This document shows, in pieces, positions 21,522-30,970 of a stretch of DNA of 64,000 nucleotides. The notes below the pieces were generated by a model. That model ran no database searches. It saw only the letters and a program-made list of their open reading frames with translations, and had not been told where the DNA came from. The stretch is from positions 1,050,629 to 1,114,628 of the forward strand of contig JAFLDD010000001.1 in NCBI GenBank assembly GCA_017302575.1, in the 5' to 3' direction. The position numbers were made by a program, and so were the translations under genes. This DNA is from Alphaproteobacteria bacterium. Lineage in GTDB: Bacteria; Pseudomonadota; Alphaproteobacteria; Rickettsiales; UBA3002. The stretch's first letter is position 1. Each line of letters opens with the position of its first letter.

Positions 21522-22247
21522 ATGAAACTTGAACGTAGTTCTTCACAGCATTTGGGTTACCACACGCTGTTTCAAAACCAGCCTGCCGTGTTGCAAGCAC
21601 TTACACCGCATGTGCAAGTGAAAGCATATGAAAAGGACGATGTCGTTTTGCACCATGGCGATACGGCGGCAAGCCTGTGGCTGGTGCTCAAAGGCTGGGT
21701 GAAGCTGACGCGCCAAACACCCGATGGCAAAGAAAGCATCGTGGGGTTATGCACCGAAGGCGACATGTTCGGCGAAGCCGCTTTATTTCCCAATGCCAGT
21801 TATCCCTATCATGCCCAAATACTGACAGCACATACAGAGCTCGCGCTAATTCCTTCAGCGATCATTCGTACGCTGATTGCAGAGAATGCTGCGCTTTCAG
21901 GTACGATTATGGCGCTACTCAACCAGCGCACATCGCAAGCACAGCTCAAGTTGGAACAGATGAGCACTATGTCGGCCTCGCAACGCCTGGGGTGCTTTTT
22001 GCTACGCCTGTGCCATACGCAAGCTGATGGCTCCAAGACCCTGCAAATACCCGTTGAGAAGCATATTTTGGCGACCTATTTAGGGATGAAGCCAGAAACC
22101 CTATCGCGCAGCCAGCAGCAACTCAAGCCGCTAGGTATCACGGTTTCGGGGCATGAGATCACCATCCAAACGATCGAGAAACTGCGCGATTTCGTCTGTA
22201 ATAGCTGCTCTGAATCAGGCAGCTGTGACATAGAAGAAATGGGTTAA
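21522..22247 (+). CDS. Crp/Fnr-family transcription regulator with C-terminal cysteine motif
   Basis: 241 residues: an N-terminal cNMP-type beta-roll (YEKDDVVLHHGDTAASLWLVL, GDMFGEAALFP), a dimer helix, and a Crp-type HTH (ATYLGMKPETLSRSQQQLKP). It closely parallels the DNA-binding half of the NIT-Crp regulator (YLGMKPET is shared), so the two are paralogues. It has no N-terminal FNR-type cysteine set. Instead the C-terminus holds CNSCSESGSC. A DNR-like role in oxygen, NO or redox response is likely; the FNR boxes in this window are candidate targets. It is followed, convergently, by the next gene with a four-base overlap. Confidence 0.88.
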   Translation: MKLERSSSQHLGYHTLFQNQPAVLQALTPHVQVKAYEKDDVVLHHGDTAASLWLVLKGWVKLTRQTPDGKESIVGLCTEGDMFGEAALFPNASYPYHAQILTAHTELALIPSAIIRTLIAENAALSGTIMALLNQRTSQAQLKLEQMSTMSASQRLGCFLLRLCHTQADGSKTLQIPVEKHILATYLGMKPETLSRSQQQLKPLGITVSGHEITIQTIEKLRDFVCNSCSESGSCDIEEMG

Positions 22248-22666
22248 TGTTCTAGTACGTGAGCAAGTGCTTGGGTCAGCTTGCTTGTCTGTGAGTCCGA
22301 GCTAAACCACGCAGACATCAACGGATATTTAATTTCAGCAACCACTTTCTTAGAAATGGATTCGGGTAAGCATGACTGCGTCCATGCGATATCATTAGCG
22401 CTGCCTACCAATACCAGCTGCGCAAAATCCTCACGCTCGAATGCTTGAGCAAGCTGTTCTCGTAAAACGCTTTCTAACGAGTAGGCGCGCGGCGTTTGCT
22501 CTGGAACGGGTACTAAGTGCCCATTCGCTTGTTTACGAAACAACGCCATTGCGCCCTCGCACGCAGCCAACACCCAAACACTCGACGCAACACCACACCC
22601 ATCACTCCTGCATTTGCCTGAACAGGCCTTGGCCGATGAGAGCGGAATGATGTCGCAGCTTGCCAT
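22244..22666 (-). CDS. Host-attachment / baeRF-like family protein
   Basis: 140 residues. VWVLAACEGAMALFRK, LVPVPEQ and QLVLVGSANDIAWTQS followed by KKVVAEIKYPL match the layout of 'protein required for attachment to host cells' (Host_attach, related to bacterial release-factor-like domains). Members are small cytosolic proteins; the name derives from plant-associated bacteria, and the biochemical role is unclear. The N-terminus is unusual, with a cysteine cluster (CSGKCRSDGCG). It is tail-to-tail with the Crp/Fnr gene and just downstream of ompW on the same strand. Confidence 0.65.
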   Translation of the reverse strand: MASCDIIPLSSAKACSGKCRSDGCGVASSVWVLAACEGAMALFRKQANGHLVPVPEQTPRAYSLESVLREQLAQAFEREDFAQLVLVGSANDIAWTQSCLPESISKKVVAEIKYPLMSAWFSSDSQTSKLTQALAHVLEH

Positions 22667-22668
22667 GA

Positions 22669-23289
22669 CTAAAACTTATAGCCAACGCCAACGCCGATGA
22701 TCCACGGATCGATATCAACATCCGCTCGTACGCCACCTGCACCAGAGAAGTTTGCTGTAGTGCTAATAAAGACTTTCTTCACGTCCACGTTGGCATACCA
22801 ATTATCTTCGAGTGGGATATCCGCACCCACCTGCAACGCACCACCAAAGCTATCATCATAATCGACGGAACTCAGTGCGCCTGCATTCTCACCATAAAAA
22901 TGCGTATAGTTCACGCCGGCGCCAACATAGGGAATCACGCTATCAAACTGGTCAAAGTGATATTGCAGGGTCAGGGTTGGTGGCAACAGCCACACGTCAC
23001 CCGCATCGACACCGCCACTCGTAGTGAGCTTGTGCGGAGTTACTGCGGCAATTAACTCTGCCGAAACATTTGGCGTAAAGAAATACGTCATATCCAATTC
23101 AGGAACGACACTATTATCAATTTTCACCGTGCCACCAATCGACAATGTGCTATCGACATCTGGGCGTACATTAAGGGCGCGAGCACGCACCATCCAGTCA
23201 CCCTCTTTGAAATGCTCTGCAGCCAGAGCAGGTGAAGCAATGGATGAAAGGGACGCAAGGCAAACGGTGGCTAATAGAATTTTTTTCAT
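22669..23289 (-). CDS. ompW: OmpW-family outer-membrane protein
   Basis: 206 residues with a clear Sec signal (MKKILLATVCLASLSSIASPALA, cut shown here as position 1-23), then an eight-strand beta-barrel ending in GVGVGYKF with the C-terminal Phe needed for outer-membrane assembly. Family marks are DWMVRARALNVRPD, PPTLTLQYHF and VIPYVGAGVNYTHFY. OmpW proteins form small hydrophobic channels, and in enterobacteria the gene is FNR-controlled. A perfect FNR box lies 59 bases upstream here. Confidence 0.93.
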   Translation of the reverse strand: MKKILLATVCLASLSSIASPALAAEHFKEGDWMVRARALNVRPDVDSTLSIGGTVKIDNSVVPELDMTYFFTPNVSAELIAAVTPHKLTTSGGVDAGDVWLLPPTLTLQYHFDQFDSVIPYVGAGVNYTHFYGENAGALSSVDYDDSFGGALQVGADIPLEDNWYANVDVKKVFISTTANFSGAGGVRADVDIDPWIIGVGVGYKF

Positions 23290-23347
23290 AACTTTCTCTC
23301 GTACTTAAATTGGTGCACTACCTCTAACGAAAGAATCCTGACGCACA

Positions 23348-23361
23348 TTGATTTATATCAA
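23348..23361. promoter_or_regulatory. Perfect FNR/DNR box in the ompW / DUF465 divergent promoter region
   Basis: TTGATTTATATCAA matches TTGAT-N4-ATCAA exactly. It is 59 bases upstream of ompW (minus strand) and 55 bases upstream of the DUF465 gene at 23416 (plus strand), so it can serve both. Positions fit activation at a site centred near -41.5 for either gene with a short leader. Confidence 0.8.
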
Positions 23362-23415
23362 GTGCCACGGCATCAAGTGGACATAGCATGGTTCGCATCA
23401 ACAGAAGGAGTCATT

Positions 23416-23658
23416 ATGTCACTTGAAAACCATAGCCTTATCAATGAATTTCCTGAATTTCGTGCGCAGATACATACGCTAAAAATGACCAATAATCATT
23501 TCGCACGCTTGTTTGCGGAATATGACCAGATTGAACATGAAGTACATCGCATTGAAACAGGTGCGGAAGCAGCATCGGATGAGCGGATTGAAGCACTTAA
23601 GAAGCAGCGCTTAGTATTGAAAGATCAGTTGTTCGTACTGTTGAAACAAGCAGCTTAG
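23416..23658 (+). CDS. YdcH-family DUF465 protein
   Basis: 80 residues forming a helical hairpin/coiled coil: LINEFPEFRAQIHTLKMTNN, FARLFAEYDQIEHEVHRIE, then LKKQRLVLKDQLFVLLKQ. This is the DUF465 pattern, a small family of unknown function common in proteobacteria. ATG 23416 has AGGAG seven bases upstream; the longer frame from 23362 has none. The gene overlaps the end of ccoS by four bases (convergent). The upstream FNR box suggests higher expression at low oxygen. Confidence 0.88.
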   Translation: MSLENHSLINEFPEFRAQIHTLKMTNNHFARLFAEYDQIEHEVHRIETGAEAASDERIEALKKQRLVLKDQLFVLLKQAA

Positions 23659-23816
23659 TGATTGGGCGGCGCATCGTTCTCATCATCCCTGAGAACGCGA
23701 TAAGGTGCGCCGTCAAGATCATCGAACTGGCCCGATTTCATCGCCCAAAAGAATGCCGCAAGCCCAGCAAGGCCAAGCGTAAACGCGATGGGAATGAGAT
23801 ACACAAGAATACTCAT
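23655..23816 (-). CDS. ccoS: CcoS, cbb3 oxidase maturation protein
   Basis: 53 residues. MSILVYLIPIAFTLGLAGLA is the membrane helix, followed by FFWAMKSGQFDDLDGAPYR, the diagnostic CcoS/FixS motif. CcoS is needed for cofactor insertion into the CcoN subunit. Its ATG overlaps the ccoI stop (ATGA) and it is the last gene of the cco operon. It is too short to be found by length-based gene calling, but the motif is unambiguous. Confidence 0.93.
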   Translation of the reverse strand: MSILVYLIPIAFTLGLAGLAAFFWAMKSGQFDDLDGAPYRVLRDDENDAPPNH

Positions 23817-25966
23817 AGTTCATCCTTGAATAGATTAAGGCGCATTGCGTTGGCAATCACCAGCAGCGACGAGCTGGACATGGCAATGGCCGCAATCAGT
23901 GGTGTTACCATACCCGCAACGGCGAGTGGAATTGCCACAACATTATAGAGAATCGCTAGCACAAAATTTTGTTTTACCAGCGTTTGTGAGAATTTTGCCG
24001 TGCGCCACGCCGTGCAGACGGGTTGCAACCTATCGCCTTGAAATACAATATCTGCGGCATTCTGGGTGATATCCATCGCGCTAGCGGGTGACAGGGAAAT
24101 GGTTGCCGAGGCGAGCGATGGCGCGTCGTTCAATCCATCGCCGATCATCAGAACGTTGGCGCCATTTGCTTTGAGCGCTGCAATTTTCTCGGTTTTTTGC
24201 ATCGGCGATAGCGCGCCCTCGAAATGTTCAATGCCTAACAGCGCCGCAGTATCGCGTGTGATTTCCTGACGATCCCCTGAAAGTAAAAGCGTCTTAATAC
24301 CCTGAGCATGTAGCGCTGAAATAACATTCTTTGCATCAGCGCGCAGTTGATCGGCAAACGTAAAACGAACTGGCTCTTTGCCTTCCACTGCCAACCATAA
24401 TTCCATCATGCTCTGCCCATCATCTGGTAGTTGGGTTGCCCAACTACGCTTGCCAAGTTTGACGCCTTCAGTTGCAAGGCCAGCACCCTGCACTTCCTGC
24501 ACCACAAATGGCAATAATGCACCATCATAAGCAGCCACCAGAGCTTGTGAGAGTGGGTGTTTACTGTGCACAGCGAGTGAGGCGGCTAGTTGTAAATCTT
24601 CTGATCTGTAAGTTTCTTTGTGCAGCAATTCTGGCTTTCCCAGTGTCAACGTACCAGTTTTGTCGAACACGGCATGGGTGATAGCAGCAAGCCTTTCTAG
24701 TGCACTACCACTTTTAAGAAAAATCCCGCGACGCATTAGGTTGCCGCTTGCCAAGACCTGTACCACAGGCACTGCAAGCCCAAGCGCACAAGGACAGGTG
24801 ATAATCAATACTGTTGCCGCATAGAGCAATGCTGCTTGCCAAGGCGCATCTGTCCAGATCATCCAGCCTACGAAAGTTGCTGCGGCTAACGCGTGCACGA
24901 CGGGCGTGTACCATCTGGAGATCTTATCCGCGAGTGTTACATATTTTGCCTGCGCTTGCTCGGCGGATTCCATTAACTTGATGATTTCCGAAAGCGTGGA
25001 ACGCTCACCTGCTTTGGTGACACGCATGGTAATAGGTGCGGCAAGGTTAATCGTCCCAGCAAATAATGCTGCACCCACTTCTACCTCATGCGGCATAGTC
25101 TCGCCTGTGATTAGGCTGGTATCAATTTCGGATGTGCCAGTAAGTATCACCCCATCTGCACCAATTTTCTCGCCCGCAGCAATGTGTAATGTCATGCCTT
25201 CGGTTATTTCGGAGAATGGTATAGTTTGGCTTGTGCCATCAGCATTTAGTACGGTGGCAAACCCTGTCATCATCTGCAATAAATTTTGCGCAGCATTTCG
25301 TGCACGACCGCGCGCACGGGCTTCGAGATAGCGGCCGATGAGGAGAAAGAAGAGCAGCATCACCGCAGAATCAAAATAGGAATGCGTGCCGCGAGTGATA
25401 GTTTCGAACAGGCTCATGAGCGTTGCTAGAATCACAGCAACGGAAATAGGAACATCCATATTGGTGCGCCAGCTACGCAGCGCTGTCCATGCCGAGCGGA
25501 AGAATGGAATGCCGCAATAACTAATGGCGGGAAGTGCTATCGCGGCCTGTACCCAATGGAAAAGTGTGCGCGTGGCTTCGCCCATTTCTATGCTATCGCT
25601 GCTCCATAAGGGCACCGAAAACAGCATGAGATTTCCGCTGGTAAAGCCAGCAACGGCCAGGCAGTACAGCAGGAATTTCTCTTCCTTCTTCTCAGTAGTT
25701 TCTGCGGTGGACGCATCAAATGGAACGGCGCGATACCCCATAGCGCTGATCAACGAAACCCAGCTATCCCCTAGTTCCACTGCACCATCCCACACAATCC
25801 GTAAGCGCTTGGTAGAGAGGTTTAGACGCGCGTTGGTAACTGCAGCATTTTTGCGCAAAGCTCCTTCGATGAGCGCAACACAGGATGGGCAATGCATGCC
25901 TTCTACCAGCACATTTAGGCTATGGCTTCCGTCCGCCTCAGTGGTGATGAAATGCGCGCTACTCAT
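23813..25966 (-). CDS. ccoI: CcoI, copper-transporting P1B-type ATPase for cbb3 assembly
   Basis: 717 residues. The N-terminal heavy-metal-associated site GMHCPSC is followed by eight membrane helices with the CPC ion motif (LIITCPCALGLAVP), the phosphorylation site FDKTGTLTLG, and the hinge GDGLNDAPSLASA. CcoI/FixI exports copper toward the CuB site of cytochrome cbb3. It overlaps both ccoH and ccoS by four bases, so the maturation genes are translationally coupled. Confidence 0.95.
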   Translation of the reverse strand: MSSAHFITTEADGSHSLNVLVEGMHCPSCVALIEGALRKNAAVTNARLNLSTKRLRIVWDGAVELGDSWVSLISAMGYRAVPFDASTAETTEKKEEKFLLYCLAVAGFTSGNLMLFSVPLWSSDSIEMGEATRTLFHWVQAAIALPAISYCGIPFFRSAWTALRSWRTNMDVPISVAVILATLMSLFETITRGTHSYFDSAVMLLFFLLIGRYLEARARGRARNAAQNLLQMMTGFATVLNADGTSQTIPFSEITEGMTLHIAAGEKIGADGVILTGTSEIDTSLITGETMPHEVEVGAALFAGTINLAAPITMRVTKAGERSTLSEIIKLMESAEQAQAKYVTLADKISRWYTPVVHALAAATFVGWMIWTDAPWQAALLYAATVLIITCPCALGLAVPVVQVLASGNLMRRGIFLKSGSALERLAAITHAVFDKTGTLTLGKPELLHKETYRSEDLQLAASLAVHSKHPLSQALVAAYDGALLPFVVQEVQGAGLATEGVKLGKRSWATQLPDDGQSMMELWLAVEGKEPVRFTFADQLRADAKNVISALHAQGIKTLLLSGDRQEITRDTAALLGIEHFEGALSPMQKTEKIAALKANGANVLMIGDGLNDAPSLASATISLSPASAMDITQNAADIVFQGDRLQPVCTAWRTAKFSQTLVKQNFVLAILYNVVAIPLAVAGMVTPLIAAIAMSSSSLLVIANAMRLNLFKDEL

Positions 25967-26400
25967 GGCACAACGATGCGCTTACGCTGCTGATAATGCG
26001 TGCCTGCGTGCGATATATCCACCTGCACTTCCCATAGACCGTTCATAGGGAAGGCTATCGCTGTCTCTGTGCCGCTTAGCTTCACGGTGAAATCCATGCC
26101 CGATGTTGTAGGGCGAGTGATGGTTGCAGTGGCTGTCTCGGGCGTAATGGGCTTAGCATCTTTGTCGTATAACGTGAAATGCAGCATGTTATCCGTGTAA
26201 CTCATGCGACTACTCCACCCTAGCGCTGCTTGCTTTTCCTCTGCGTGCACCACTGCGTTGTAAGCCAGACCCTTTTCATAGGAATGCTCGGTAACAACGC
26301 CGCTATGCGTACGAATTGCAATTGTCACCATCAGCGCATTCACGGCGGCTATGAACCCGAAGAATGCGACAAAATACCACCATACATGTCGTGCGGTCAT
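25963..26400 (-). CDS. ccoH: CcoH/FixH, cbb3 assembly protein
   Basis: 145 residues with one N-terminal membrane helix (WWYFVAFFGFIAAVNALMV), then the family marks SGVVTEHSYEKGLAYN and a periplasmic beta domain (LWEVQVDISHAGTHYQQR). CcoH binds assembly intermediates of the cbb3 oxidase. It is placed between ccoG and ccoI with four-base overlaps on both sides. Confidence 0.92.
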   Translation of the reverse strand: MTARHVWWYFVAFFGFIAAVNALMVTIAIRTHSGVVTEHSYEKGLAYNAVVHAEEKQAALGWSSRMSYTDNMLHFTLYDKDAKPITPETATATITRPTTSGMDFTVKLSGTETAIAFPMNGLWEVQVDISHAGTHYQQRKRIVVP

Positions 26401-27776
26401 AGACCCTCACTTACAAAGATACTGTCTTCTTGTGCTGTTATCATACTATCTGTTTCTTGAATCTGGAACATTATCTCTTGGCGTTGCTCTGTTGGCTTAT
26501 GGGCCGTTAGAAACACGCGGAAATGCCCCACTGAGTTGGCGAATACAGGAAGCTCATTTGCGGAGATATCGCCGCTTGCCTGCAGGCGTATCGCCGAATC
26601 TTCAAAGCCATCCACACGCAATGCGTAGGTTTTATCTTCGTGCTGCTTGTTGATGATACTAATGTTGTAGCCATTACGCACCGATCCATCAGCAAGCTTT
26701 ACAAATAGCGGGTTACGGTCGTGAATGACATTCAGTTCAACTAGTGAACGTGTCAACAAGCTATAAAGCATCAAACACCCAACAATTGAGATGATACCAC
26801 CGTACCAGAACGTGCGTGGCCGCCATGGCTTAAATGGCGTCTTGTTTTCTGTATCGTAGCGAATAAGCCCTTTGGGCAGTCCAATTTTTTCCATCACATT
26901 ATCGCAGGCATCAACACATAATCCGCAGGCGATGCACTCCATTTGCAGCCCCTCGCGGATGTCGATACCCATGGGGCAGACAATCACGCAGCTGTCACAG
27001 TCAATACAGTGGCCGCGCCCTTCCCAACTAGTCCCTGCCTTATGTTTGCCGCGTGGTTCGCCACGCTCGGCATCGTAGGCAATAATGAGTGTGTTTCTAT
27101 CAAACATGGCGGATTGGAAGCGTGCATACGGGCACATATAGGTGCAGACTTGCTCACGCGCAAAACCCGCCATGAGGTAGGTAGAGAAAGTCAGGCCCAG
27201 CACCCATCCTCCGACACTCCACGGCACATCGAAATGTATAATTTGATCGAAGAGTGTTGGCGCATCATTGAAGTAGAACACCCACGCGCCGCCCGTCAGC
27301 AGACCAATCAATAACCATAAAATATGGGTGAGGCCTTTTTTGCGGATCTTCTCAAAATTCCATGGCGATTCGTCTAATTTTTTGCGCGCGTTTCGATCCC
27401 CTTGCACGATGCGCTCAACCCAGACAAATAAATCCGTCCACACTGTTTGTGGGCAGGCATAGCCACACCAAACACGCCCCAACAATGAGGTAACAAAGAA
27501 TAGACCTACGGCAGCAAGAATAAGTATTCCCGTGAGATAATAGACTTCCTGCGGCCAGATCTCGATACTAAAGAAATACGCACGCGTATGGTTAAGATCG
27601 ATAAGAATTGCTTGGTTGGGCGAGTATGCACCACGATCCCAGCGCAGCCATGGCGCGCCATAATAAATGGTGAGTAGCACCACCATCGAGACCCATTTTA
27701 GCTTGCGAAATTTCCCCCATACGCGGCGCGGATAGATCTTTTTTCGTTTAGCAAAGAGCTGTATTTTCTCTTCCAT
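26397..27776 (-). CDS. ccoG: CcoG/FixG, polyferredoxin-like cupric reductase for cbb3 assembly
   Basis: 459 residues. Five hydrophobic helices in the N-terminal half include GRVWCGYACPQTVWTDLF and EQVCTYMCPYARFQ. Two [4Fe-4S] ferredoxin motifs follow (CIDCDSCVIVCP; CIACGLCVDACD), then a C-terminal immunoglobulin-like periplasmic domain. CcoG reduces Cu(II) to Cu(I) for delivery to the oxidase. It begins three bases after ccoP. Confidence 0.95.
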   Translation of the reverse strand: MEEKIQLFAKRKKIYPRRVWGKFRKLKWVSMVVLLTIYYGAPWLRWDRGAYSPNQAILIDLNHTRAYFFSIEIWPQEVYYLTGILILAAVGLFFVTSLLGRVWCGYACPQTVWTDLFVWVERIVQGDRNARKKLDESPWNFEKIRKKGLTHILWLLIGLLTGGAWVFYFNDAPTLFDQIIHFDVPWSVGGWVLGLTFSTYLMAGFAREQVCTYMCPYARFQSAMFDRNTLIIAYDAERGEPRGKHKAGTSWEGRGHCIDCDSCVIVCPMGIDIREGLQMECIACGLCVDACDNVMEKIGLPKGLIRYDTENKTPFKPWRPRTFWYGGIISIVGCLMLYSLLTRSLVELNVIHDRNPLFVKLADGSVRNGYNISIINKQHEDKTYALRVDGFEDSAIRLQASGDISANELPVFANSVGHFRVFLTAHKPTEQRQEIMFQIQETDSMITAQEDSIFVSEGL

Positions 27777-27779
27777 AAC

Positions 27780-28652
27780 CTATGGGTTAGGCGCTGAGGC
27801 CTCACCCCCACCGAGTGAATGCACGTAAATGGATAATTGCTTGATGGTTGCGTCGGGCAAGCGTGTATCCCAATTCGGCATAACACCATGCCGTGGGTTG
27901 GTAATTTGTTGCACGACATTCGCTTTATCGCCACCGTAGAGCCAAATAGCGTCCGCCAGATTGGGAGCGCCCATTTCACGACTACCCGTGCCAGACTCGC
28001 CGTGGCATGCTGCACAATTCTGATTAAACAGTGCAGTGGTTGCCTCGTCTGATTCCTTGCTACTAGCAAGACCCAATACATGGTCAGCCAGACTGACGAT
28101 TTCTTCTCGTTTTAGCATCTCTCCGAATGCTGGCATTTGTGTACCCCGCTCATCGTCATGCCCTGAGCGTACACCTACTTTAAGTGTATGATAGATGGAC
28201 GCCAGATCACCACCCCATATCCAATCATCGTCATTGAGGTTGGGATAGCCCTTACCGCCTGCCGCGCCAGTGCCGTGACATGCAGCACAGTTCTCCTTGA
28301 ATACCGTTTTGCCTGCCGCCACAGCGAAGGCGTAAAGCTCTGGGTCTTGTTGAATCTCTTCCAAAATGTGAGCATTGATTTTCTCGGCGAACGTACCACG
28401 ACGCGCCGTGATTTCGGCCTGCGATTGCGCCAATTGCCGATGCGATGTCCAACCCGCAACGCCTTTCGTATTGCCCGAAAGCGTTGGCCATGCAGGATAG
28501 ACAACCCAATAGCCTACCGCCCAGATCACCGTAATAAAAAACACCCAAAGCCACCAGCGCGGCGCAGGGTGATTTAGCTCTTTCAAGCCATCCCACTCAT
28601 GCCCTGTGGTCTCTACGCCTGAGAGCTCGTCTTTATCATGCGCGTTAGTCAT
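27780..28652 (-). CDS. ccoP: CcoP, di-heme c-type cytochrome subunit of cbb3 oxidase
   Basis: 290 residues: one membrane helix (WWLWVFFITVIWAVGYWVVY, residues 33-52) and two cytochrome c domains with CAACH at 122-126 and 213-217. Axial-Met candidates are in TQMPAFG and HGVMPNW. It carries electrons to CcoO and CcoN. AAGGAGG precedes the ATG, and the gene overlaps ccoQ by eight bases. Confidence 0.95.
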   Translation of the reverse strand: MTNAHDKDELSGVETTGHEWDGLKELNHPAPRWWLWVFFITVIWAVGYWVVYPAWPTLSGNTKGVAGWTSHRQLAQSQAEITARRGTFAEKINAHILEEIQQDPELYAFAVAAGKTVFKENCAACHGTGAAGGKGYPNLNDDDWIWGGDLASIYHTLKVGVRSGHDDERGTQMPAFGEMLKREEIVSLADHVLGLASSKESDEATTALFNQNCAACHGESGTGSREMGAPNLADAIWLYGGDKANVVQQITNPRHGVMPNWDTRLPDATIKQLSIYVHSLGGGEASAPNP

Positions 28653-28797
28653 GGCTGTCCTCCTTTAGCGGGATCATGCCGAGGCATTGAAATTCTTGTT
28701 TTGCACTTGGTCGCCACGCCCAAATAGCAATGCCAACAAACACAATGAAGAAAAACAAAAGCCCTGTGATGGGTGCATAATGTGCTAGCGTTTCCAT
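28645..28797 (-). CDS. ccoQ: CcoQ, small subunit of cbb3 oxidase
   Basis: 50 residues: [20 protein letters not shown] is followed by FVGIAIWAWRPS and a soluble tail KQEFQCLGMIPLKED, the standard CcoQ/FixQ layout of one helix plus a short acidic end. Its start overlaps the ccoO stop as TAATG. CcoQ stabilises the association of CcoP with the core. Confidence 0.92.
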   Translation of the reverse strand: METLAHYAPITGLLFFFIVFVGIAIWAWRPSAKQEFQCLGMIPLKEDSHD

Positions 28798-29528
28798 TAG
28801 CGCTTACCCTCTTCTTGCAACTGATAGTTTTTGATGTCGGCAAGAGTGCCGAGTGTTTGCAGATAGGCAATCAGCGCGTCCATCTCGGACACGAGATAGC
28901 GTTGCCCATCGAAATCACGCACATTCACTTTCTCACCATAGCGGGTGTTCAGACCTGTTGTGTCGCTATCGGCATGCGCTTGCGCCATCGCATCATTATA
29001 GGCATTCTCAATCATATCATCTGTGTAGGGAACACCTGTAACGCTATAGGCTTTCATCAGGTCTCCCACCTTGCGCAGGTTTGCTGCATGCTCGGCCATG
29101 AAGCTATATTTTGGCATGATAGATTCTGGGACCACATCGCGTGGATTGGCAAGGTGTGCCGCGTGCCATTCGTCGGAATATTTGCCACCGACACGCGCTA
29201 AGTCTGGTCCAATACGTTTGCTACCCCACAGGAATGGATGATCATACATGCTCTCAGCAGCGAGCGAATAATGGCCGTAACGCTCCACTTCATCGCGCAG
29301 TGGTCGAATCTGTTGGCTATGGCACGCACTGCAATTCTCGCGCATATAAATTTGCTGGCCCGTTAGCTCGAGTGGTGTCAGTGGGCGCATACCGCTCACT
29401 TTCTCAATAGTCGTCTCGATGCGGAATAGCGGTACAATCTCGACCAAGCCGCCAATCGAAATGACTAGAATCGTGCCAATCAATAGTAGGATGGAATTGC
29501 GTTCGAGTTTTTTGTGATGCTTAAGCAT
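28797..29528 (-). CDS. ccoO: CcoO, mono-heme c-type cytochrome subunit of cbb3 oxidase
   Basis: 243 residues: an N-terminal anchor ([20 protein letters not shown]) and one heme c site in [14 protein letters not shown], with conserved [11 protein letters not shown] and [19 protein letters not shown] 29528 has GGAGG six bases upstream and is preferred to a TTG at 29534. It overlaps ccoN and ccoQ slightly. Confidence 0.95.
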   Translation of the reverse strand: MLKHHKKLERNSILLLIGTILVISIGGLVEIVPLFRIETTIEKVSGMRPLTPLELTGQQIYMRENCSACHSQQIRPLRDEVERYGHYSLAAESMYDHPFLWGSKRIGPDLARVGGKYSDEWHAAHLANPRDVVPESIMPKYSFMAEHAANLRKVGDLMKAYSVTGVPYTDDMIENAYNDAMAQAHADSDTTGLNTRYGEKVNVRDFDGQRYLVSEMDALIAYLQTLGTLADIKNYQLQEEGKR

Positions 29529-30966
29529 GAGCAACCTCCGTACCGCACTGGCAGGTAGAGCATTGCTTGCTACATCCTGTAATGGTTTTCCAGCAATTAT
29601 AGACCATGATCAGCATGCCGGAGAGATAGAGCAGCCCGCCCAATGCGCGAATGAGGTAGTAAGGATGCATGGCCTCCACCGATTCTGCGAAGGAGTATTC
29701 AAGGAATCCCATCGCATCATATGCACGCCACATCAGGCCCTGCATGATGCCTGAGATCCACATGGAAGTGATGTAGAACACGATGCCGATAGTCGCGACC
29801 CAAAGGTGGGTATTCACCAGTCGCATGGAATACAGTTCTTTCTTTTTCCAAAGCACAGGTACGAGGTGGTAAATAGCGCCAAAGCTAATGAATGCGACCC
29901 AACCTAGCGCGCCTGAATGCACGTGACCTATGCCCCAATCCGTATAATGGCTGAGCGAGTTGACGGCCTTGATGGACATGAGCGGGCCTTCGAAAGTGCT
30001 CATGCCGTAGAATGCCAGCGCAACAATCATGAAGCGCAACACGGGGTCATCGCGCAGCTTATTCCATGCACCTGACAGGGTCATAACACCATTGATCATG
30101 CCGCCCCAACTTGGCATCCACAGCATGATGGAAAAGGTCATACCAAGCGTTTGCGCCCAATCTGGCAAAGCGGTGTAGTGCAAATGGTGTGGCCCCGCCC
30201 AGATATAAATAAATATCAGCGACCAAAAATGCAGAATCGAAAGCCTGTACGAATAAACAGGGCGATTGGCACGCTTGGGAATAAAATAATACATAATGCC
30301 CAAGAACCCTGCCGTGAGGAAAAACCCTACCGCGTTATGCCCATACCACCATTGAATCAGCGCAGCCTGAACTCCTCCCCACAGCGGCACCGATTTGCTG
30401 CCCATTCCTGATACAGGAATGCTAACTCCATTCACCAAATGCAGCACCGCCACGGTGACGATAAAGGCAAGGAAAAACCAGTTTGCCACATAAATATGCG
30501 GTTCCTCGCGCTTCTTAAGTGTCATCAAGAAAATTAGTAGATACGCAACCCACACCACCGTCAGCCATAAGTCTGCATACCACTCTGGCTCGGCGTATTC
30601 TTTGTTCTGTGTAACGCCCAGCACATAGCCCAGCGCGGCCATGACGATGAATGCCTGATAACCCCAGAAGGTAAAATTAGCGAGCGTGTCGTTCCATAAG
30701 CGCGTACGGCAGGTGCGCTGAACGATGAAGTATGAAGTAGCAAATAGTACGCTGCCACCAAACGCAAAGATGACACCCGACGTGTGCACAGGACGCAGGC
30801 GGCCAAAACTCAAATATGGCTCCATATTCAATTCAGGGAATGCCATTTGCAGGGCAATCACCAAGCCCACCAACATACCCACTACACCCCAAAATAGTGC
30901 GGCGATGGTGAATTTTTTTACAATTTCATCGTTATAGTCTGGCGCACTGCGCATGGCGGTTTGCAT
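29521..30966 (-). CDS. ccoN: CcoN, catalytic heme b-b3/CuB subunit of cbb3 oxidase
   Basis: 481 residues, twelve hydrophobic helices. The active-site helix [19 protein letters not shown] holds a CuB histidine and the cross-linked Tyr region. [13 protein letters not shown] gives two further CuB ligands, and HVHSGALGW the heme histidines. This is the high-affinity terminal oxidase used at low oxygen. The C-terminus has an extra cysteine-rich tail ([10 protein letters not shown]) not needed for catalysis. It begins four bases after the upstream membrane protein gene. Confidence 0.96.
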   Translation of the reverse strand: MQTAMRSAPDYNDEIVKKFTIAALFWGVVGMLVGLVIALQMAFPELNMEPYLSFGRLRPVHTSGVIFAFGGSVLFATSYFIVQRTCRTRLWNDTLANFTFWGYQAFIVMAALGYVLGVTQNKEYAEPEWYADLWLTVVWVAYLLIFLMTLKKREEPHIYVANWFFLAFIVTVAVLHLVNGVSIPVSGMGSKSVPLWGGVQAALIQWWYGHNAVGFFLTAGFLGIMYYFIPKRANRPVYSYRLSILHFWSLIFIYIWAGPHHLHYTALPDWAQTLGMTFSIMLWMPSWGGMINGVMTLSGAWNKLRDDPVLRFMIVALAFYGMSTFEGPLMSIKAVNSLSHYTDWGIGHVHSGALGWVAFISFGAIYHLVPVLWKKKELYSMRLVNTHLWVATIGIVFYITSMWISGIMQGLMWRAYDAMGFLEYSFAESVEAMHPYYLIRALGGLLYLSGMLIMVYNCWKTITGCSKQCSTCQCGTEVAHA

Positions 30967-30970
30967 GTTA

